From Streptomyces sp. SJL17-4 (GTDB lineage Bacteria; Actinomycetota; Actinomycetes; Streptomycetales; Streptomycetaceae), in assembly GCF_036826855.1 (NCBI RefSeq), contig NZ_CP104578.1, positions 6,607,501 through 6,671,500 of the forward strand: 64,000 bases of DNA, read 5' to 3'. The notes below the pieces were generated by a model, which saw only the letters and a program-made list of their open reading frames with translations, was not told the DNA's origin and made no database searches. Numbering within the stretch: position 1 is the first letter of the stretch; the number at the start of each line of letters is the position of its first letter. Shown in pieces: positions 48,654-57,397 of the stretch. The position numbers and the translations under genes are program-made.

Positions 48654-49697
48654 ATGCGCGCCACCACCATCCACGCCCCGTTCGACATGCGCGTGGAGGA
48701 CGTGCCCGACCCGGTGGTGCGCGACGCCACCGACGTCGTCGTCCGCGTCCTGCGCGCCTGCGTCTGCGGCAGCGACCTGTGGGCGTACCGCGGAGAGTCG
48801 GCCCGGCAGCCCGGCCAGCGCATCGGGCACGAGTTCCTCGGCATCGTCGAGGCGGCGGGCTCCGAGGTCACCGGCTTCACCGCCGGAGACCTCGTCGTCG
48901 CCCCCTTCGTCTGGTCGGACGGCACCTGCGACTACTGCGCCGAGGGCCTCCAGACCTCCTGCCCGAGCGGCGGCTTCTGGGGCTCGGTCGGCTCCGACGG
49001 CGGCCAGGGCGAGGCCGTCCGCGTCCCCTTCGCCGACGGCACCCTCGTCAAGCTGCCCGCCGACGCCGCCTCCGACGACCACCTGCTCACCGCGCTCCTG
49101 GCGCTCTCCGACGTCCTGGGCACCGGCCACCACGCCGCCCTCGGCGCCGGGGTCCGCAAGGGCTCCACGGTCGCCGTCGTCGGCGACGGCGCCGTCGGCC
49201 TCTGCGGTGTCCTCGCCGCCAAGCGCCTCGGCGCCGAGCGGATCATCGCGCTCGGGCGGCACACCACCCGCACCGACATCGCCCGCCGCTTCGGCGCCAC
49301 CGACGTCGTCGCCGAGCGCGGCGAGGCCGCCGAGGCCGCCGTCCGCGAGCTGACCGGCGGCCAGGGCGCCCACGCCGTCATCGAGGCCGTCGGCACCGAG
49401 CAGTCCATGCGGACCGCCGTCGCCATCGCCCGCGACGGAGGCTCCATCGGTTACGTCGGCGTCCCGCACGGCAGCGGCACCGGGCTCGACCTGTCCGTCA
49501 TGTTCGACCGGAACATCGCGCTCCGCGGCGGGGTCGCCCCCGTCCGCGCGTACATCCCGGAGCTGCTCCCCGACGTCCTCGACGGCACCATCGACCCGTC
49601 GCCAGTGTTCGACCTGACCGTCGGCCTCGACGACGTCCCGGGCGGCTACAAGGCGATGGACGAGCGCACCGCCCTCAAGGTCCTCGTCAAGCCGTAG
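48654..49697 (+). CDS. Zinc-dependent alcohol dehydrogenase
   Basis: 347-residue medium-chain dehydrogenase. Catalytic zinc ligands in ACVCGSDLWAYRGES and RIGHEFLGIVEAAGS. The structural-zinc lobe is reduced (GTCDYCAEGLQTSCPSG). Rossmann motif in GSTVAVVGDGAVGLCGVLAA, then HAVIEAVGTEQSMRTAVAIA. It oxidises or reduces an alcohol/aldehyde with NAD(P). GCAAGGAA ahead of the ATG. It converges on the CoA-transferase gene with an 11-bp overlap. Confidence 0.91.
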   Translation: MRATTIHAPFDMRVEDVPDPVVRDATDVVVRVLRACVCGSDLWAYRGESARQPGQRIGHEFLGIVEAAGSEVTGFTAGDLVVAPFVWSDGTCDYCAEGLQTSCPSGGFWGSVGSDGGQGEAVRVPFADGTLVKLPADAASDDHLLTALLALSDVLGTGHHAALGAGVRKGSTVAVVGDGAVGLCGVLAAKRLGAERIIALGRHTTRTDIARRFGATDVVAERGEAAEAAVRELTGGQGAHAVIEAVGTEQSMRTAVAIARDGGSIGYVGVPHGSGTGLDLSVMFDRNIALRGGVAPVRAYIPELLPDVLDGTIDPSPVFDLTVGLDDVPGGYKAMDERTALKVLVKP

Positions 49698-50988
49698 TCC
49701 AGACGGCGTCGTCCCCACCCTGGAGGCCCGGCGGGCGGGACCAGCCCGTCGGGCCGCCCTCGTACGCGACGGGCGACAGCGCGTGCCGCAGCCGCCCGAG
49801 CGGCCCCTCCGACTCGGTGAGGTACCGCTCGGGTTCGTACCTCGGCAGCGCGTGCGTCAGCCAGTGCCCCGTCTGGGCGAGGGCGAGCCGGACGAGCCGC
49901 GTGCCGCCGTCCCGGTCCTGCTCGGTCAGCGACCGCAGGACCGCCGCCGCGAGCAGATAGCCCGTGCCGTGGTCCAGGGCCTGCGCGGGCAGCGCGCCCG
50001 GCTGCTCCGCCGAACCCTCGGCCGTCGCGATCCCGGTCGCCACCTGGACCAGGCTGTCGAAGCCGCGCCGCCCGGCCCACGGCCCGTAGTCGCCCCAGGC
50101 GGAGAGCCGTGCGGTGACGAGACCGGGGCGGTGGAGGTCGAAGCGGTCGAGGGCGCCCGGCCGGTAGCCGGTGACCAGTACATCGGCCGCGTCCAGGAGC
50201 TCGTCGAAGGTACGCCGGTCCGACGGGCGGTCCAGATCGAGCGCGGCGGTCCGCTTGCCGACGTCCGTGTCCGCGTGCTGGTCCGGCAGTTCGGGATTGC
50301 CCGGCGGGTCGATCCGCAGCACGTCCGCACCGAGCAGCGCGAGCGTCCGGGTCGCGACGGGACCCGCGATCACCCGGGTCAGGTCAAGGACCCGCAGGGG
50401 TCCCGTACGACGCCGGGGCCGGGCCTCGTCGAGCCGCTCCCGGGTCAGCAGCGGCCGCGCCGCCACCTCCCGGCCCTGCTCGTGCGCCGCCCACTGCGCG
50501 GGGGTCCGCAGGGCGACGGCCAGGCCCCCGGCCGCGTACACCGCCGTCTCGACCTCGACGGCCTTCCGCTCGCCGATCGCGGCCGCGACGGCCTCCACCG
50601 ACCCCTCGCCCACGCCCAGAGCGGCGATCAACGCGGCCCGGTGGTGCGGGTAGTTGGCATGGGTACGGACCCAGCCGTCGGCCGCCCGCCAGAACCGCGA
50701 CAGCGGTGCGAAGTTCACCGGGGTCCGCCCGTCGACCCGCAGATGACGCTCGCTCACGAAGGCGGTGGCGACGGCCCCGTCGTCCACCCGCACCGGGCCC
50801 GGGAGACCGGCCCGCTCGACGGCGGCGAGTCCGGCGACCGCGACCGCCGACCGGGCCAGCTCCATCACCGGAAGCCGCGCGGCCAGCAGTCCCGCGGGCC
50901 CGCCGTACTCCACCCGGTCCACCAGGGCGGGATCACCGCCGAGGGCCGACCACAACAACTCCGTACCGGTGCGCACTGTGTTGTCCAT
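49687..50988 (-). CDS. CaiB/BaiF-type (family III) CoA-transferase with permuted-looking domain order
   Basis: 433-residue protein of the CaiB/BaiF CoA-transferase superfamily. The segment that normally opens these proteins, LRVLDLTRVIAGPVATRTLA with LLGADVLRIDPPG, occurs here only around residue 200. The N-terminal half instead carries a piece that normally comes later (FWRAADGWVRTHANYPHHRA). It therefore looks circularly permuted or like two joined half-domains. The start MDNTVRTGTELLW is chosen; an upstream GTG frame runs through the terminator of the next gene. CoA donor and acceptor unknown. Confidence 0.82.
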   Translation of the reverse strand: MDNTVRTGTELLWSALGGDPALVDRVEYGGPAGLLAARLPVMELARSAVAVAGLAAVERAGLPGPVRVDDGAVATAFVSERHLRVDGRTPVNFAPLSRFWRAADGWVRTHANYPHHRAALIAALGVGEGSVEAVAAAIGERKAVEVETAVYAAGGLAVALRTPAQWAAHEQGREVAARPLLTRERLDEARPRRRTGPLRVLDLTRVIAGPVATRTLALLGADVLRIDPPGNPELPDQHADTDVGKRTAALDLDRPSDRRTFDELLDAADVLVTGYRPGALDRFDLHRPGLVTARLSAWGDYGPWAGRRGFDSLVQVATGIATAEGSAEQPGALPAQALDHGTGYLLAAAVLRSLTEQDRDGGTRLVRLALAQTGHWLTHALPRYEPERYLTESEGPLGRLRHALSPVAYEGGPTGWSRPPGLQGGDDAVWTTA

Positions 50989-51025
50989 GACGGCAGTGTG
51001 GCACTGAGTGCCAGGCGTCATGCGA

Positions 51026-51059
51026 AGGGCCCTGGTGTGGCACACCCCACCAGGGCCCT
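51026..51059 (-). terminator. Hairpin after the subtilisin gene
   Basis: Perfect 12-bp inverted repeat AGGGCCCTGGTG / CACCAGGGCCCT with a 10-nt loop, 19 nt past the protease stop. It separates it from the CoA-transferase gene on the same strand. Confidence 0.82.
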
Positions 51060-51077
51060 CGCTCATTCAGTCACCGA

Positions 51078-52619
51078 TCAGCGGCGGACGGCGTCCAGCG
51101 CGTCGATCAGACCGGCCCCGTAGAAGCCGTTCTTGTTCTTGCCACCCTCGCAGACGGCGTCGATCGTGCCGTCGCCCTCGATGTCGTACGGGTTGGTGCA
51201 GGCGCGGTCGTCGGCCTGCGCGTACAGCAGCGCCTTCAGCGCCGCCGGGCTCGCGTAGGGGTGCGTCGACTTGATGAGCGCGAGGACACCCGCCGCGTGC
51301 GGCGAGGCCATCGACGTACCGGCCTTGTAGTTGTAGCCACCGTTGACCGTGGTCGACAGGATGCGACCGTTGACCGCCGGGGCGCCCGGGGTCTGGTACT
51401 CGGTGCGGTCGCCGCCGGGGGCGGCGACGTCGATGATGCCGAGGCCGTAGTTGGAGTACGACGACTTCAGGTCCTTGGCACCGGTCGCGGAGACGGTGAC
51501 GACGCCCGGCAGCATGGCCGGGTAGTCGAAGCACACCTTCGGGTCGATGACCCGCTCGGCCGGGACGGTGTCGTTCGGGCTGCTCTTGTCGACGATCGAG
51601 TCGGCCGCGAGGTCGAACTTCGAGTTGCCGGCCGCCGCGACGTTGACGGTGCCCTTGCGCTCCGCGTAGCGGGTCGCACGGGTGACCGCCTCGATGAGGG
51701 CCTTCTGGTCCTCGTCGGTCTTGCAGGCGAACATCCACGGGTCGGTGTAGTAGCTGTTGTTCGTGATCTCCACACCCTGCTCGGCCGCCCACATGAAGCC
51801 GCAGACCACGGCCTCGGTGTAGAAGAAGCCGTCCGGGGTGGACACCTTGATGCCGGAGACCTTGACGCCCGGGGCGACACCGGTGATGCCGACGCCGTTC
51901 TTGGCGGCGGCTATGGTGCCGGCGACGTGGGTGCCGTGGTCGCTCTCGCCCGGGTTCGGACGCCACGAGCCGGGGGTGGTGTCCGGCTTGCCCGACACGC
52001 AGTTGGCGGACGCGGCGACGTCGAAGTTCGGCGCCAGGTCCGGGTGGGTGTCGTCGACACCCGTGTCGATGACGGCGACGGTGACGCGCTTGCTGCCGAG
52101 CGTCTTCGCGTGGGCCTTGTCCGCCTTGATGGCGGGAAGGTCCCACTGCAGGGGCTCCAGCGGGTCCTGCGCGTCCGTGGCGCTCGCCGCGGCGGCCTTG
52201 GCCTCGGCCGCGGACAGCGTCTGGGCGCCCTCGTCGACGGCGTCGTCCGCCTGGGCGGACAGCGGGGCGGTACGGGTCGAACCGGCCGACACCACACCAC
52301 GCGCCTGACGGATCGTCTTCGCGAACTCGGGGTTCTGCGAGTGGACGACGATCACGCCTATCTGGTCGTACGAGACGACCACCTCGCCGCCGGCGGCGGC
52401 GATCGCCTTCTTCACCGAGGCGGCCGTCCAGCGACCCCCCTCGACGTTGACGACGTACGTCAGCTTCGGCCCGTTCGTCGCCACCGCTGCCGTAGCCGGT
52501 GCGTCGCTCAGATCCGCGGCGGAGGCGGCGCCGGAGGGAAGGAAGCCGAGCGAAGCCGTGAGCGCGAGACCAACCGGCAGAGCGAGAGCTCGGCCGCGCC
52601 TCGATCCCAGATGAGCCAT
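51078..52619 (-). CDS. Secreted S8 (subtilisin-like) serine peptidase
   Basis: 513-residue preproprotease. Signal peptide 1-34 (RGRALALPVGLALTASLGFL, cleavage near ASA-ADL), an I9-type propeptide to ~residue 155, then the catalytic domain with Asp185 (VAVIDTGVDD), His228 (GESDHGTHVAGT) and Ser436 (YKAGTSMASPHAAG). Three or four Cys pairs are likely in the mature enzyme. Resembles the secreted subtilisins of Streptomyces linked with development (SCO1824-like, from memory). Monocistronic, bounded by a terminator. Confidence 0.94.
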   Translation of the reverse strand: MAHLGSRRGRALALPVGLALTASLGFLPSGAASAADLSDAPATAAVATNGPKLTYVVNVEGGRWTAASVKKAIAAAGGEVVVSYDQIGVIVVHSQNPEFAKTIRQARGVVSAGSTRTAPLSAQADDAVDEGAQTLSAAEAKAAAASATDAQDPLEPLQWDLPAIKADKAHAKTLGSKRVTVAVIDTGVDDTHPDLAPNFDVAASANCVSGKPDTTPGSWRPNPGESDHGTHVAGTIAAAKNGVGITGVAPGVKVSGIKVSTPDGFFYTEAVVCGFMWAAEQGVEITNNSYYTDPWMFACKTDEDQKALIEAVTRATRYAERKGTVNVAAAGNSKFDLAADSIVDKSSPNDTVPAERVIDPKVCFDYPAMLPGVVTVSATGAKDLKSSYSNYGLGIIDVAAPGGDRTEYQTPGAPAVNGRILSTTVNGGYNYKAGTSMASPHAAGVLALIKSTHPYASPAALKALLYAQADDRACTNPYDIEGDGTIDAVCEGGKNKNGFYGAGLIDALDAVRR

Positions 52620-52809
52620 GGGTTCTCCACATCATCCGTATGTACTGCTCGCGCGCGGGTTTGCGCGCGGGCAGGTGCATGACGAGTGAAGCTATCGCTG
52701 ATCTTCCCGGCGCTTCAATGAGTTGAGAAGACTTCATGAAGATCTGTGCGAATAAATCCCTCGTGTGAACCGCTTCGCTTCGCGCTCCGTGCCGTTGTGC
52801 AGGGGAGGA

Positions 52810-52823
52810 GCTCCGATCGGAGC
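52810..52823. repeat. 14-bp palindrome upstream of the DUF485/symporter operon
   Basis: GCTCCGATCGGAGC is a perfect palindrome 70 nt before the DUF485 start. It could be an operator or a short hairpin in the leader; it contains one GATC. Confidence 0.5.
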
Positions 52824-52892
52824 GCCGGTTCCCGCACCCCTGGTGAGGCCCCCTTGACCATGCCGTCCGTCCCCGCGTCACGAGGAGATTCC

Positions 52893-53267
52893 GTGGCTAC
52901 CGAAGCACCGCCGCCGCCCAGAAACGGGACGGATGCCGCATCCGCTCCCGTAACGCCCACGACGGAACAGTTCGTCGAGGTGCAGGAGGGCGCGGAGTTC
53001 GGCGAACTGCGCCGTACGTACCGTTCCTTCGCCTTCCCGCTCACCCTGGCCTTCATCGCCTGGTACCTGCTGTACGTGCTGCTCTCCAACTACGCGGGCG
53101 GCTTCATGGGGACCAAGGTCTTCGGCAACATCAACGTGGCCCTCGTCCTCGGCCTCGGCCAGTTCGCCACCACCTTCCTCATCGCCTGGCTCTACTCGCG
53201 GCACGCGGCGAACCGGCTCGACCCCCAGTCCGACGCCATCAGAATGCGCATGGAGGGCGACGCATGA
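52893..53267 (+). CDS. DUF485 membrane protein (YjcH-like partner of acetate symporter)
   Basis: 124 residues with two transmembrane helices (RSFAFPLTLAFIAWYLLYVL and NVALVLGLGQFATTFLIAWL) and a disordered Pro-rich head. Matches the DUF485/YjcH family that accompanies SSS-type acetate symporters. GTG start with GAGGAG upstream; its stop overlaps the symporter start by 4 bp (ATGA). Confidence 0.92.
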   Translation: MATEAPPPPRNGTDAASAPVTPTTEQFVEVQEGAEFGELRRTYRSFAFPLTLAFIAWYLLYVLLSNYAGGFMGTKVFGNINVALVLGLGQFATTFLIAWLYSRHAANRLDPQSDAIRMRMEGDA

Positions 53268-54904
53268 GCACCCCCGTCCTGCTCGCGGCGGGCAACGCCA
53301 CCAGCGAGCACCGACCGCTGATCATCGCCCTCTTCGGGGCCTTCGTCATCGCGACCCTGGTCATCACCGTCTGGGCCGGCCGCCAGACCCGCAGCGCCGC
53401 CGACTTCTACGCCGGCGGCGGCCAGTTCACCGGCTTCCAGAACGGCCTCGCGATCTCCGGCGACTACATGTCCGCCGCGTCCTTCCTCGGCATCAGCGGC
53501 GCCATCGCCCTCTACGGCTACGACGGCTTCCTGTACTCGATCGGCTTCCTGGTCGCCTGGCTCGTCGCGCTGCTCCTGGTCGCCGAACCGCTGCGCAACT
53601 CCGGCCGGTTCACCATGGGCGACGTCCTCGCCTACCGGATGCGCCAGCGGCCCGTCCGCACCGCCGCCGGCACCTCCACCATCGTCGTCTCGATCTTCTA
53701 CCTGCTCGCGCAGATGGCGGGCGCGGGCGTGCTCGTCTCGCTGCTGCTCGGCATCACCAGCGACGGCGGCAAGATCGCGATCGTCGCCCTCGTCGGCGTC
53801 CTGATGATCGTCTACGTGACGATCGGCGGCATGAAGGGCACCACCTGGGTGCAGATGGTGAAGGCCGTCCTGCTCATCGCGGGCACGCTCCTCATCACCT
53901 TCCTCATCCTGCTGAAGTTCGACTTCAACCTCTCGCAGCTGCTCGGCGCCGCCGCGACCAACAGCGGCAAGGGCGACGCCTTCCTGGAGCCCGGCCTCAA
54001 GTACGGCGTGAGCGCCCTCTCGAAGCTCGACTTCCTCTCCCTCGGCATCGCCCTCGTCCTCGGCACCGCCGGCCTGCCGCACATCCTGATCCGCTTCTAC
54101 ACGGTGCCGACCGCCAAGGCCGCCCGTAAGTCGGTCAACTGGGCCATCGGCATCATCGGCGGTTTCTACCTGATGACGATCGTCCTCGGCTTCGGCGCCG
54201 CCGCCCTGCTCAGCGGCGACACCATCAAGGCGTCCAACAAGGCGGGCAACACGGCGGCCCCGCTCACCGCCCTGGAGGTCGGCGGCGGCGCCGACTCCAC
54301 CGGCGGCGCGATCCTCCTCGCCGTCATCTCCGCCGTCGCCTTCGCCACCATCCTCGCCGTGGTCGCCGGTCTGACCCTGGCCTCGTCCTCGTCCTTCGCG
54401 CACGACATCTACGCGAACGTGATCAAGCGCGGGAAGGCCACCGAGAAGGAGGAGATGCGGGCCGCCCGCTGGTCCACCGTCCTCATCGGCATCGTCTCGA
54501 TCGCGCTCGGCGCCCTCGCCCGCGACCTCAACGTCGCCGGCCTGGTCGCCCTCGCCTTCGCGGTCGCCGCCTCGGCCAACCTGCCGACGATCCTCTACTC
54601 GCTGTTCTGGAAGAGGTTCACCACCCAGGGCGCGCTCTGGTCGATCTACGGCGGACTGATCTCCTCCGTCGTCCTCGTCCTCTTCTCGCCGGTCGTCTCC
54701 GGCGGCCCGGCCTCGATGTTCAAGGGCGTGGACTTCCACTGGTTCCCGCTGGAGAACCCCGGCCTCGTCTCGATCCCGCTCGGCTTCCTCCTCGGCTGGC
54801 TCGGCTCGCTCTTCTCCAAGGAGGAGCCGGACGCCGGCAAGTACGCGGAGCTGGAGGTCAAGTCCCTCACCGGTGTCGGGGTCGCCGCGGCGATCAAGCA
54901 CTGA
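53264..54904 (+). CDS. actP: Sodium:solute (cation/acetate) symporter, ActP-like
   Basis: 546-residue SSS-family symporter with ~13 helices. Family landmarks: AADFYAGGGQFTGFQNGLAI, ISGDYMSAASFLGISGAIAL, a GLPHILIRFYTVPTAKAARK segment typical of ActP/MctC, and AFATILAVVAGLTLASSSSF. Coupling with the DUF485 gene supports import of acetate or other short monocarboxylates. The exact substrate (acetate, propionate, pyruvate) is not decided by sequence. Confidence 0.92.
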   Translation: MSTPVLLAAGNATSEHRPLIIALFGAFVIATLVITVWAGRQTRSAADFYAGGGQFTGFQNGLAISGDYMSAASFLGISGAIALYGYDGFLYSIGFLVAWLVALLLVAEPLRNSGRFTMGDVLAYRMRQRPVRTAAGTSTIVVSIFYLLAQMAGAGVLVSLLLGITSDGGKIAIVALVGVLMIVYVTIGGMKGTTWVQMVKAVLLIAGTLLITFLILLKFDFNLSQLLGAAATNSGKGDAFLEPGLKYGVSALSKLDFLSLGIALVLGTAGLPHILIRFYTVPTAKAARKSVNWAIGIIGGFYLMTIVLGFGAAALLSGDTIKASNKAGNTAAPLTALEVGGGADSTGGAILLAVISAVAFATILAVVAGLTLASSSSFAHDIYANVIKRGKATEKEEMRAARWSTVLIGIVSIALGALARDLNVAGLVALAFAVAASANLPTILYSLFWKRFTTQGALWSIYGGLISSVVLVLFSPVVSGGPASMFKGVDFHWFPLENPGLVSIPLGFLLGWLGSLFSKEEPDAGKYAELEVKSLTGVGVAAAIKH

Positions 54905-54945
54905 CCGGAGCGCAGCCGACCGTATACGGTCCGCGATTCCCGGAC

Positions 54946-54975
54946 GGCCGCGTCGTAGAGTTCTACGACGCGGCC
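54946..54975 (+). terminator. Hairpin after the symporter gene
   Basis: Perfect 14-bp inverted repeat GGCCGCGTCGTAGA / TCTACGACGCGGCC with a 2-nt centre (a 13-bp stem with a tetraloop in RNA), 41 nt past the stop. Confidence 0.82.
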
Positions 54976-55070
54976 GCTCCGGTCCTCGTGACAATCTGCC
55001 CTGCTCGTGGGCCGCGTGCTCACGTAGGCTCGAACCACACGCCATCACCACGACGGGGAGGGGGCCCACA

Positions 55071-56060
55071 GTGCTCATCGACACCTATGGCCGGGTGGCC
55101 ACCGACCTGCGCGTCTCGCTCACCGACCGCTGCAATCTCCGCTGCACGTACTGCATGCCGGAAGAGGGCCTGCAGTGGCTCGCGAAGCCCGATCTCCTCA
55201 CCGACGACGAGATCGTCCGGCTCATCCGCATCGCCGTCACCGACCTCGGCGTCACCGAGGTCCGCTTCACCGGCGGCGAGCCCCTCCTCCGCCCCGGCCT
55301 CGTCGGCATCGTCGAGCGCTGCGCGGCCCTGGAGCCGCGCCCCCGGATGTCCCTCACCACCAACGGCATCGGGCTGAAGCGCACGGCCGCCGCACTGAAG
55401 GCCGCCGGTCTCGACCGGGTCAACGTCTCCCTGGACACCCTGCGCCCCGAGGTCTTCAAGACCCTCACCCGGCGCGACCGTCACCAGGACGTCCTCGACG
55501 GCATGGCCGCCGCCCGCGAGGCCGGCCTCACCCCGGTCAAGGTCAACGCCGTCCTGATGCCCGGGCTCAACGCCGACGAGGCCCCCGACCTGCTCGCCTG
55601 GGCGGTCGCGGAGGGTTACGAGCTCCGCTTCATCGAGCAGATGCCGCTGGACGCCCAGCACGGCTGGAAGCGCGACGGCATGATCACCGCCGGGGACATC
55701 CTGGAGTCCCTGCGCACCCGCTTCACCCTGACGCCGGAAGGCGCCGACGAGCGGGGCTCGGCCCCCGCCGAGCGCTGGGTCGTGGACGGCGGATCGCACA
55801 CGGTCGGCGTCATCGCCTCCGTCACCCGTCCGTTCTGCCGGGCCTGCGACCGCACCCGGCTCACCGCCGACGGCCAGGTGCGGACCTGTCTGTTCGCCAC
55901 CGAGGAGACCGACCTGCGGGCCACGCTCCGCTCGGACGCCTCCGACGCCAAGGTCGCGGAGCTCTGGCGGAAGGCGATGTGGGGCAAGAAGGCCGGCTCC
56001 GGCCTCGACGACCCCGAATTCCTCCAGCCCGACCGTCCGATGTCGGCGATCGGCGGCTGA
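55071..56060 (+). CDS. moaA: GTP 3',8-cyclase MoaA (molybdenum cofactor synthesis)
   Basis: 329-residue radical SAM enzyme catalysing the first step of molybdopterin synthesis. N-terminal [4Fe-4S] motif C21-x3-C25-x2-C28 (DRCNLRCTYCMPEEG). C-terminal cluster motif RPFCRACDRTRLTADGQVRT with the third Cys in TCLFATEE. GTP-binding Arg-rich segments are present and the end is the conserved RPMSAIGG. GTG start with GGGAGGGGG upstream. Single gene, ended by a strong hairpin. Confidence 0.96.
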   Translation: MLIDTYGRVATDLRVSLTDRCNLRCTYCMPEEGLQWLAKPDLLTDDEIVRLIRIAVTDLGVTEVRFTGGEPLLRPGLVGIVERCAALEPRPRMSLTTNGIGLKRTAAALKAAGLDRVNVSLDTLRPEVFKTLTRRDRHQDVLDGMAAAREAGLTPVKVNAVLMPGLNADEAPDLLAWAVAEGYELRFIEQMPLDAQHGWKRDGMITAGDILESLRTRFTLTPEGADERGSAPAERWVVDGGSHTVGVIASVTRPFCRACDRTRLTADGQVRTCLFATEETDLRATLRSDASDAKVAELWRKAMWGKKAGSGLDDPEFLQPDRPMSAIGG

Positions 56061-56075
56061 GCGGGGAAGGCCAAA

Positions 56076-56108
56076 GGCGGCCCCAGGGCCCGCAGCCCTG
56101 GGCCCGCC
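56076..56108. terminator. Bidirectional hairpin between moaA and a small gene
   Basis: GGCGG-C-CCCAGGGC / GCCCTGGG-C-CCGCC: 13 bp with one C-C mismatch and a 5-nt loop, in the 55-bp convergent gap. Confidence 0.85.
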
Positions 56109-56115
56109 TGTCGGA

Positions 56116-56331
56116 TCAGGCCTCGGCGGACTCCCAGTCGGCCAGCGGTACGACGTCCTTGAGGAAACCCCGTACACCCAGGAACTGGGACAAGTGCTCC
56201 CGGTGCTCCTCGCACGCGAGCCAGGTCTTGCGACGCTCGGGCGTGTGCAGCTTGGGGTTGTTCCACGCGAGCACCCATACGGCGTCGGCGCGGCAGCCCT
56301 TGGCGGAACAGATCGGCTTCTCTTCGCTCAC
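56116..56331 (-). CDS. Small conserved Cys/His protein
   Basis: 71 residues with a possible metal knuckle: SEEKPICSAKGCRADAVWVL, then TWLACEEHREHLSQFLGVRG, providing C-x4-C and C-x2-H-x2-H. No enzyme or DNA-binding signature. GTG start (VSEEKPICSA) follows the conserved N-terminus I expect; no good Shine-Dalgarno precedes it, and a strong hairpin lies 22 nt upstream. Widely conserved in Streptomyces without known function; some databases label it misleadingly as an acetone carboxylase. Confidence 0.8.
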   Translation of the reverse strand: MSEEKPICSAKGCRADAVWVLAWNNPKLHTPERRKTWLACEEHREHLSQFLGVRGFLKDVVPLADWESAEA

Positions 56332-56353
56332 CTGATCATTGTCCAGCAAGGGC

Positions 56354-56389
56354 GATGCCGAGCAGCCACGGGGGGAGCTGCCCGGCATC
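56354..56389 (-). promoter_or_regulatory. Stem-loop in the leader of the small Cys/His protein gene
   Basis: GATGCCG-A-GCAGC pairs with GCTGC-C-CGGCATC (12 bp, one A-C mismatch) around a 10-nt loop. Its 3' end is 22 nt before the GTG start on the minus strand. It may affect translation or be a terminator of the upstream DUF3099 gene. Confidence 0.5.
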
Positions 56390-56513
56390 GGTCCGTCGCT
56401 CCGACGGGGGATGCGGAGCGCGTAGGCAGTATGTCACGGCACATGGGGTGTCGTGCACCGGAACTTCACGATTGATCTGAGCTTTTCTTGAGCTTTCCGG
56501 CCACTGTCCGTGA

Positions 56514-56858
56514 TCAGTTCCGGCCGTACGGTCGCTCCGTGTCCCCGTCCGCGGAGGCCTCCGCGGCACCGATCGCGGGCCGTACCGGTGCCGGTACGAA
56601 GGTGGAGGGAAGGGACGGAGAGGTCTCACGTCCCGCGTTCGCGATGACCACCGCGATATAGGGGAGCAGGATGCCCAGGGCGAGCGCCACGATCGCCACG
56701 TGCCGTTCGACGTTCCACAGCACCGCGGCCGCGATCACCGACAGCGTCCTGACCGTCATCGAGATGATGTAGCGCCGCTGCCGTCCCCGGACGTCGTCCG
56801 CGAGCCCCTGCCGGGCCCCCGTGATCCGGAAGACCTCGCTCCCGCCACGCTTCGGCAT
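56514..56858 (-). CDS. DUF3099 membrane protein
   Basis: 114 residues. The first ~35 are cytosolic (KRGGSEVFRITGARQGLADD), followed by two adjacent transmembrane helices (TVRTLSVIAAAVLWNVERH and VAIVALALGILLPYIAVVIA) and a Pro/Ala-rich tail. Matches the DUF3099 pattern; function unknown. The start MPKRGGSEVF is chosen; further upstream the frame is open but overlaps the promoter of the divergent GlsB-like gene. Confidence 0.83.
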   Translation of the reverse strand: MPKRGGSEVFRITGARQGLADDVRGRQRRYIISMTVRTLSVIAAAVLWNVERHVAIVALALGILLPYIAVVIANAGRETSPSLPSTFVPAPVRPAIGAAEASADGDTERPYGRN

Positions 56859-57027
56859 CGCCGTCCACCACCCACCGGTCGCGCCGGACTCTCCCCGGTC
56901 CGGACCTCGTTCCACCGTACGCCCGCCCTTCTCCGCCGACGAGACCGGGGCACGGATGGCGCTGTCCGACATGCGTCGTATGGCGGATGCGCCGAGACTG
57001 GGCGCACATGCGTACAAGGAGGCGACG

Positions 57028-57303
57028 ATGAGTTGGTTGTGGGCGATCATCGTGGGATTCGTCCTGGGCCTGATCGCGAAGGCGATCCTGCCGGGGAAGC
57101 AGCAGATCCCGCTCTGGCTGACGACCGTGTTCGGCATTCTCGGCAGCGTGCTCGGCAACGCCGTCGCGACCTGGATCGGTGTCAACGACACCAAGGGCAT
57201 CGACTGGACCCGCCACCTGCTCCAGCTGATCGGCGCCGTCGCGGTGGTCGGAGTGGGCGACATGCTGTGGGCCTCGATCAAGGGCAGCAGACAGCGGGCC
57301 TAG
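57028..57303 (+). CDS. GlsB/YeaQ/YmgE-family small stress membrane protein
   Basis: 91 residues with three hydrophobic helices and the transglycosylase-associated-protein pattern: SWLWAIIVGFVLGLIAKAIL, GVGDMLW near the end, and the internal TTVFGILGSVLGNAVATWIG. AAGGAGG 6 nt before the ATG. The family is induced by envelope or acid stress; its mechanism is unknown. Confidence 0.87.
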   Translation: MSWLWAIIVGFVLGLIAKAILPGKQQIPLWLTTVFGILGSVLGNAVATWIGVNDTKGIDWTRHLLQLIGAVAVVGVGDMLWASIKGSRQRA

Positions 57304-57327
57304 CTCCGCTCATCGACTCCACGAGAA

Positions 57328-57374
57328 CCGGGAGGCCCGGTACGGCACGCGATGTGCCGCACCGGGCCTCCCGG
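57328..57374. terminator. Bidirectional hairpin between the GlsB-like gene and tyrS
   Basis: Outer stem CCGGGAGGCCCGGT / ACCGGGCCTCCCGG (14 bp) with an inner GGCAC / GTGCC hairpin. Located between two converging stop codons. Confidence 0.87.
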
Positions 57375-57397
57375 CGTGTCCGTGCGGTGCTACGGGA

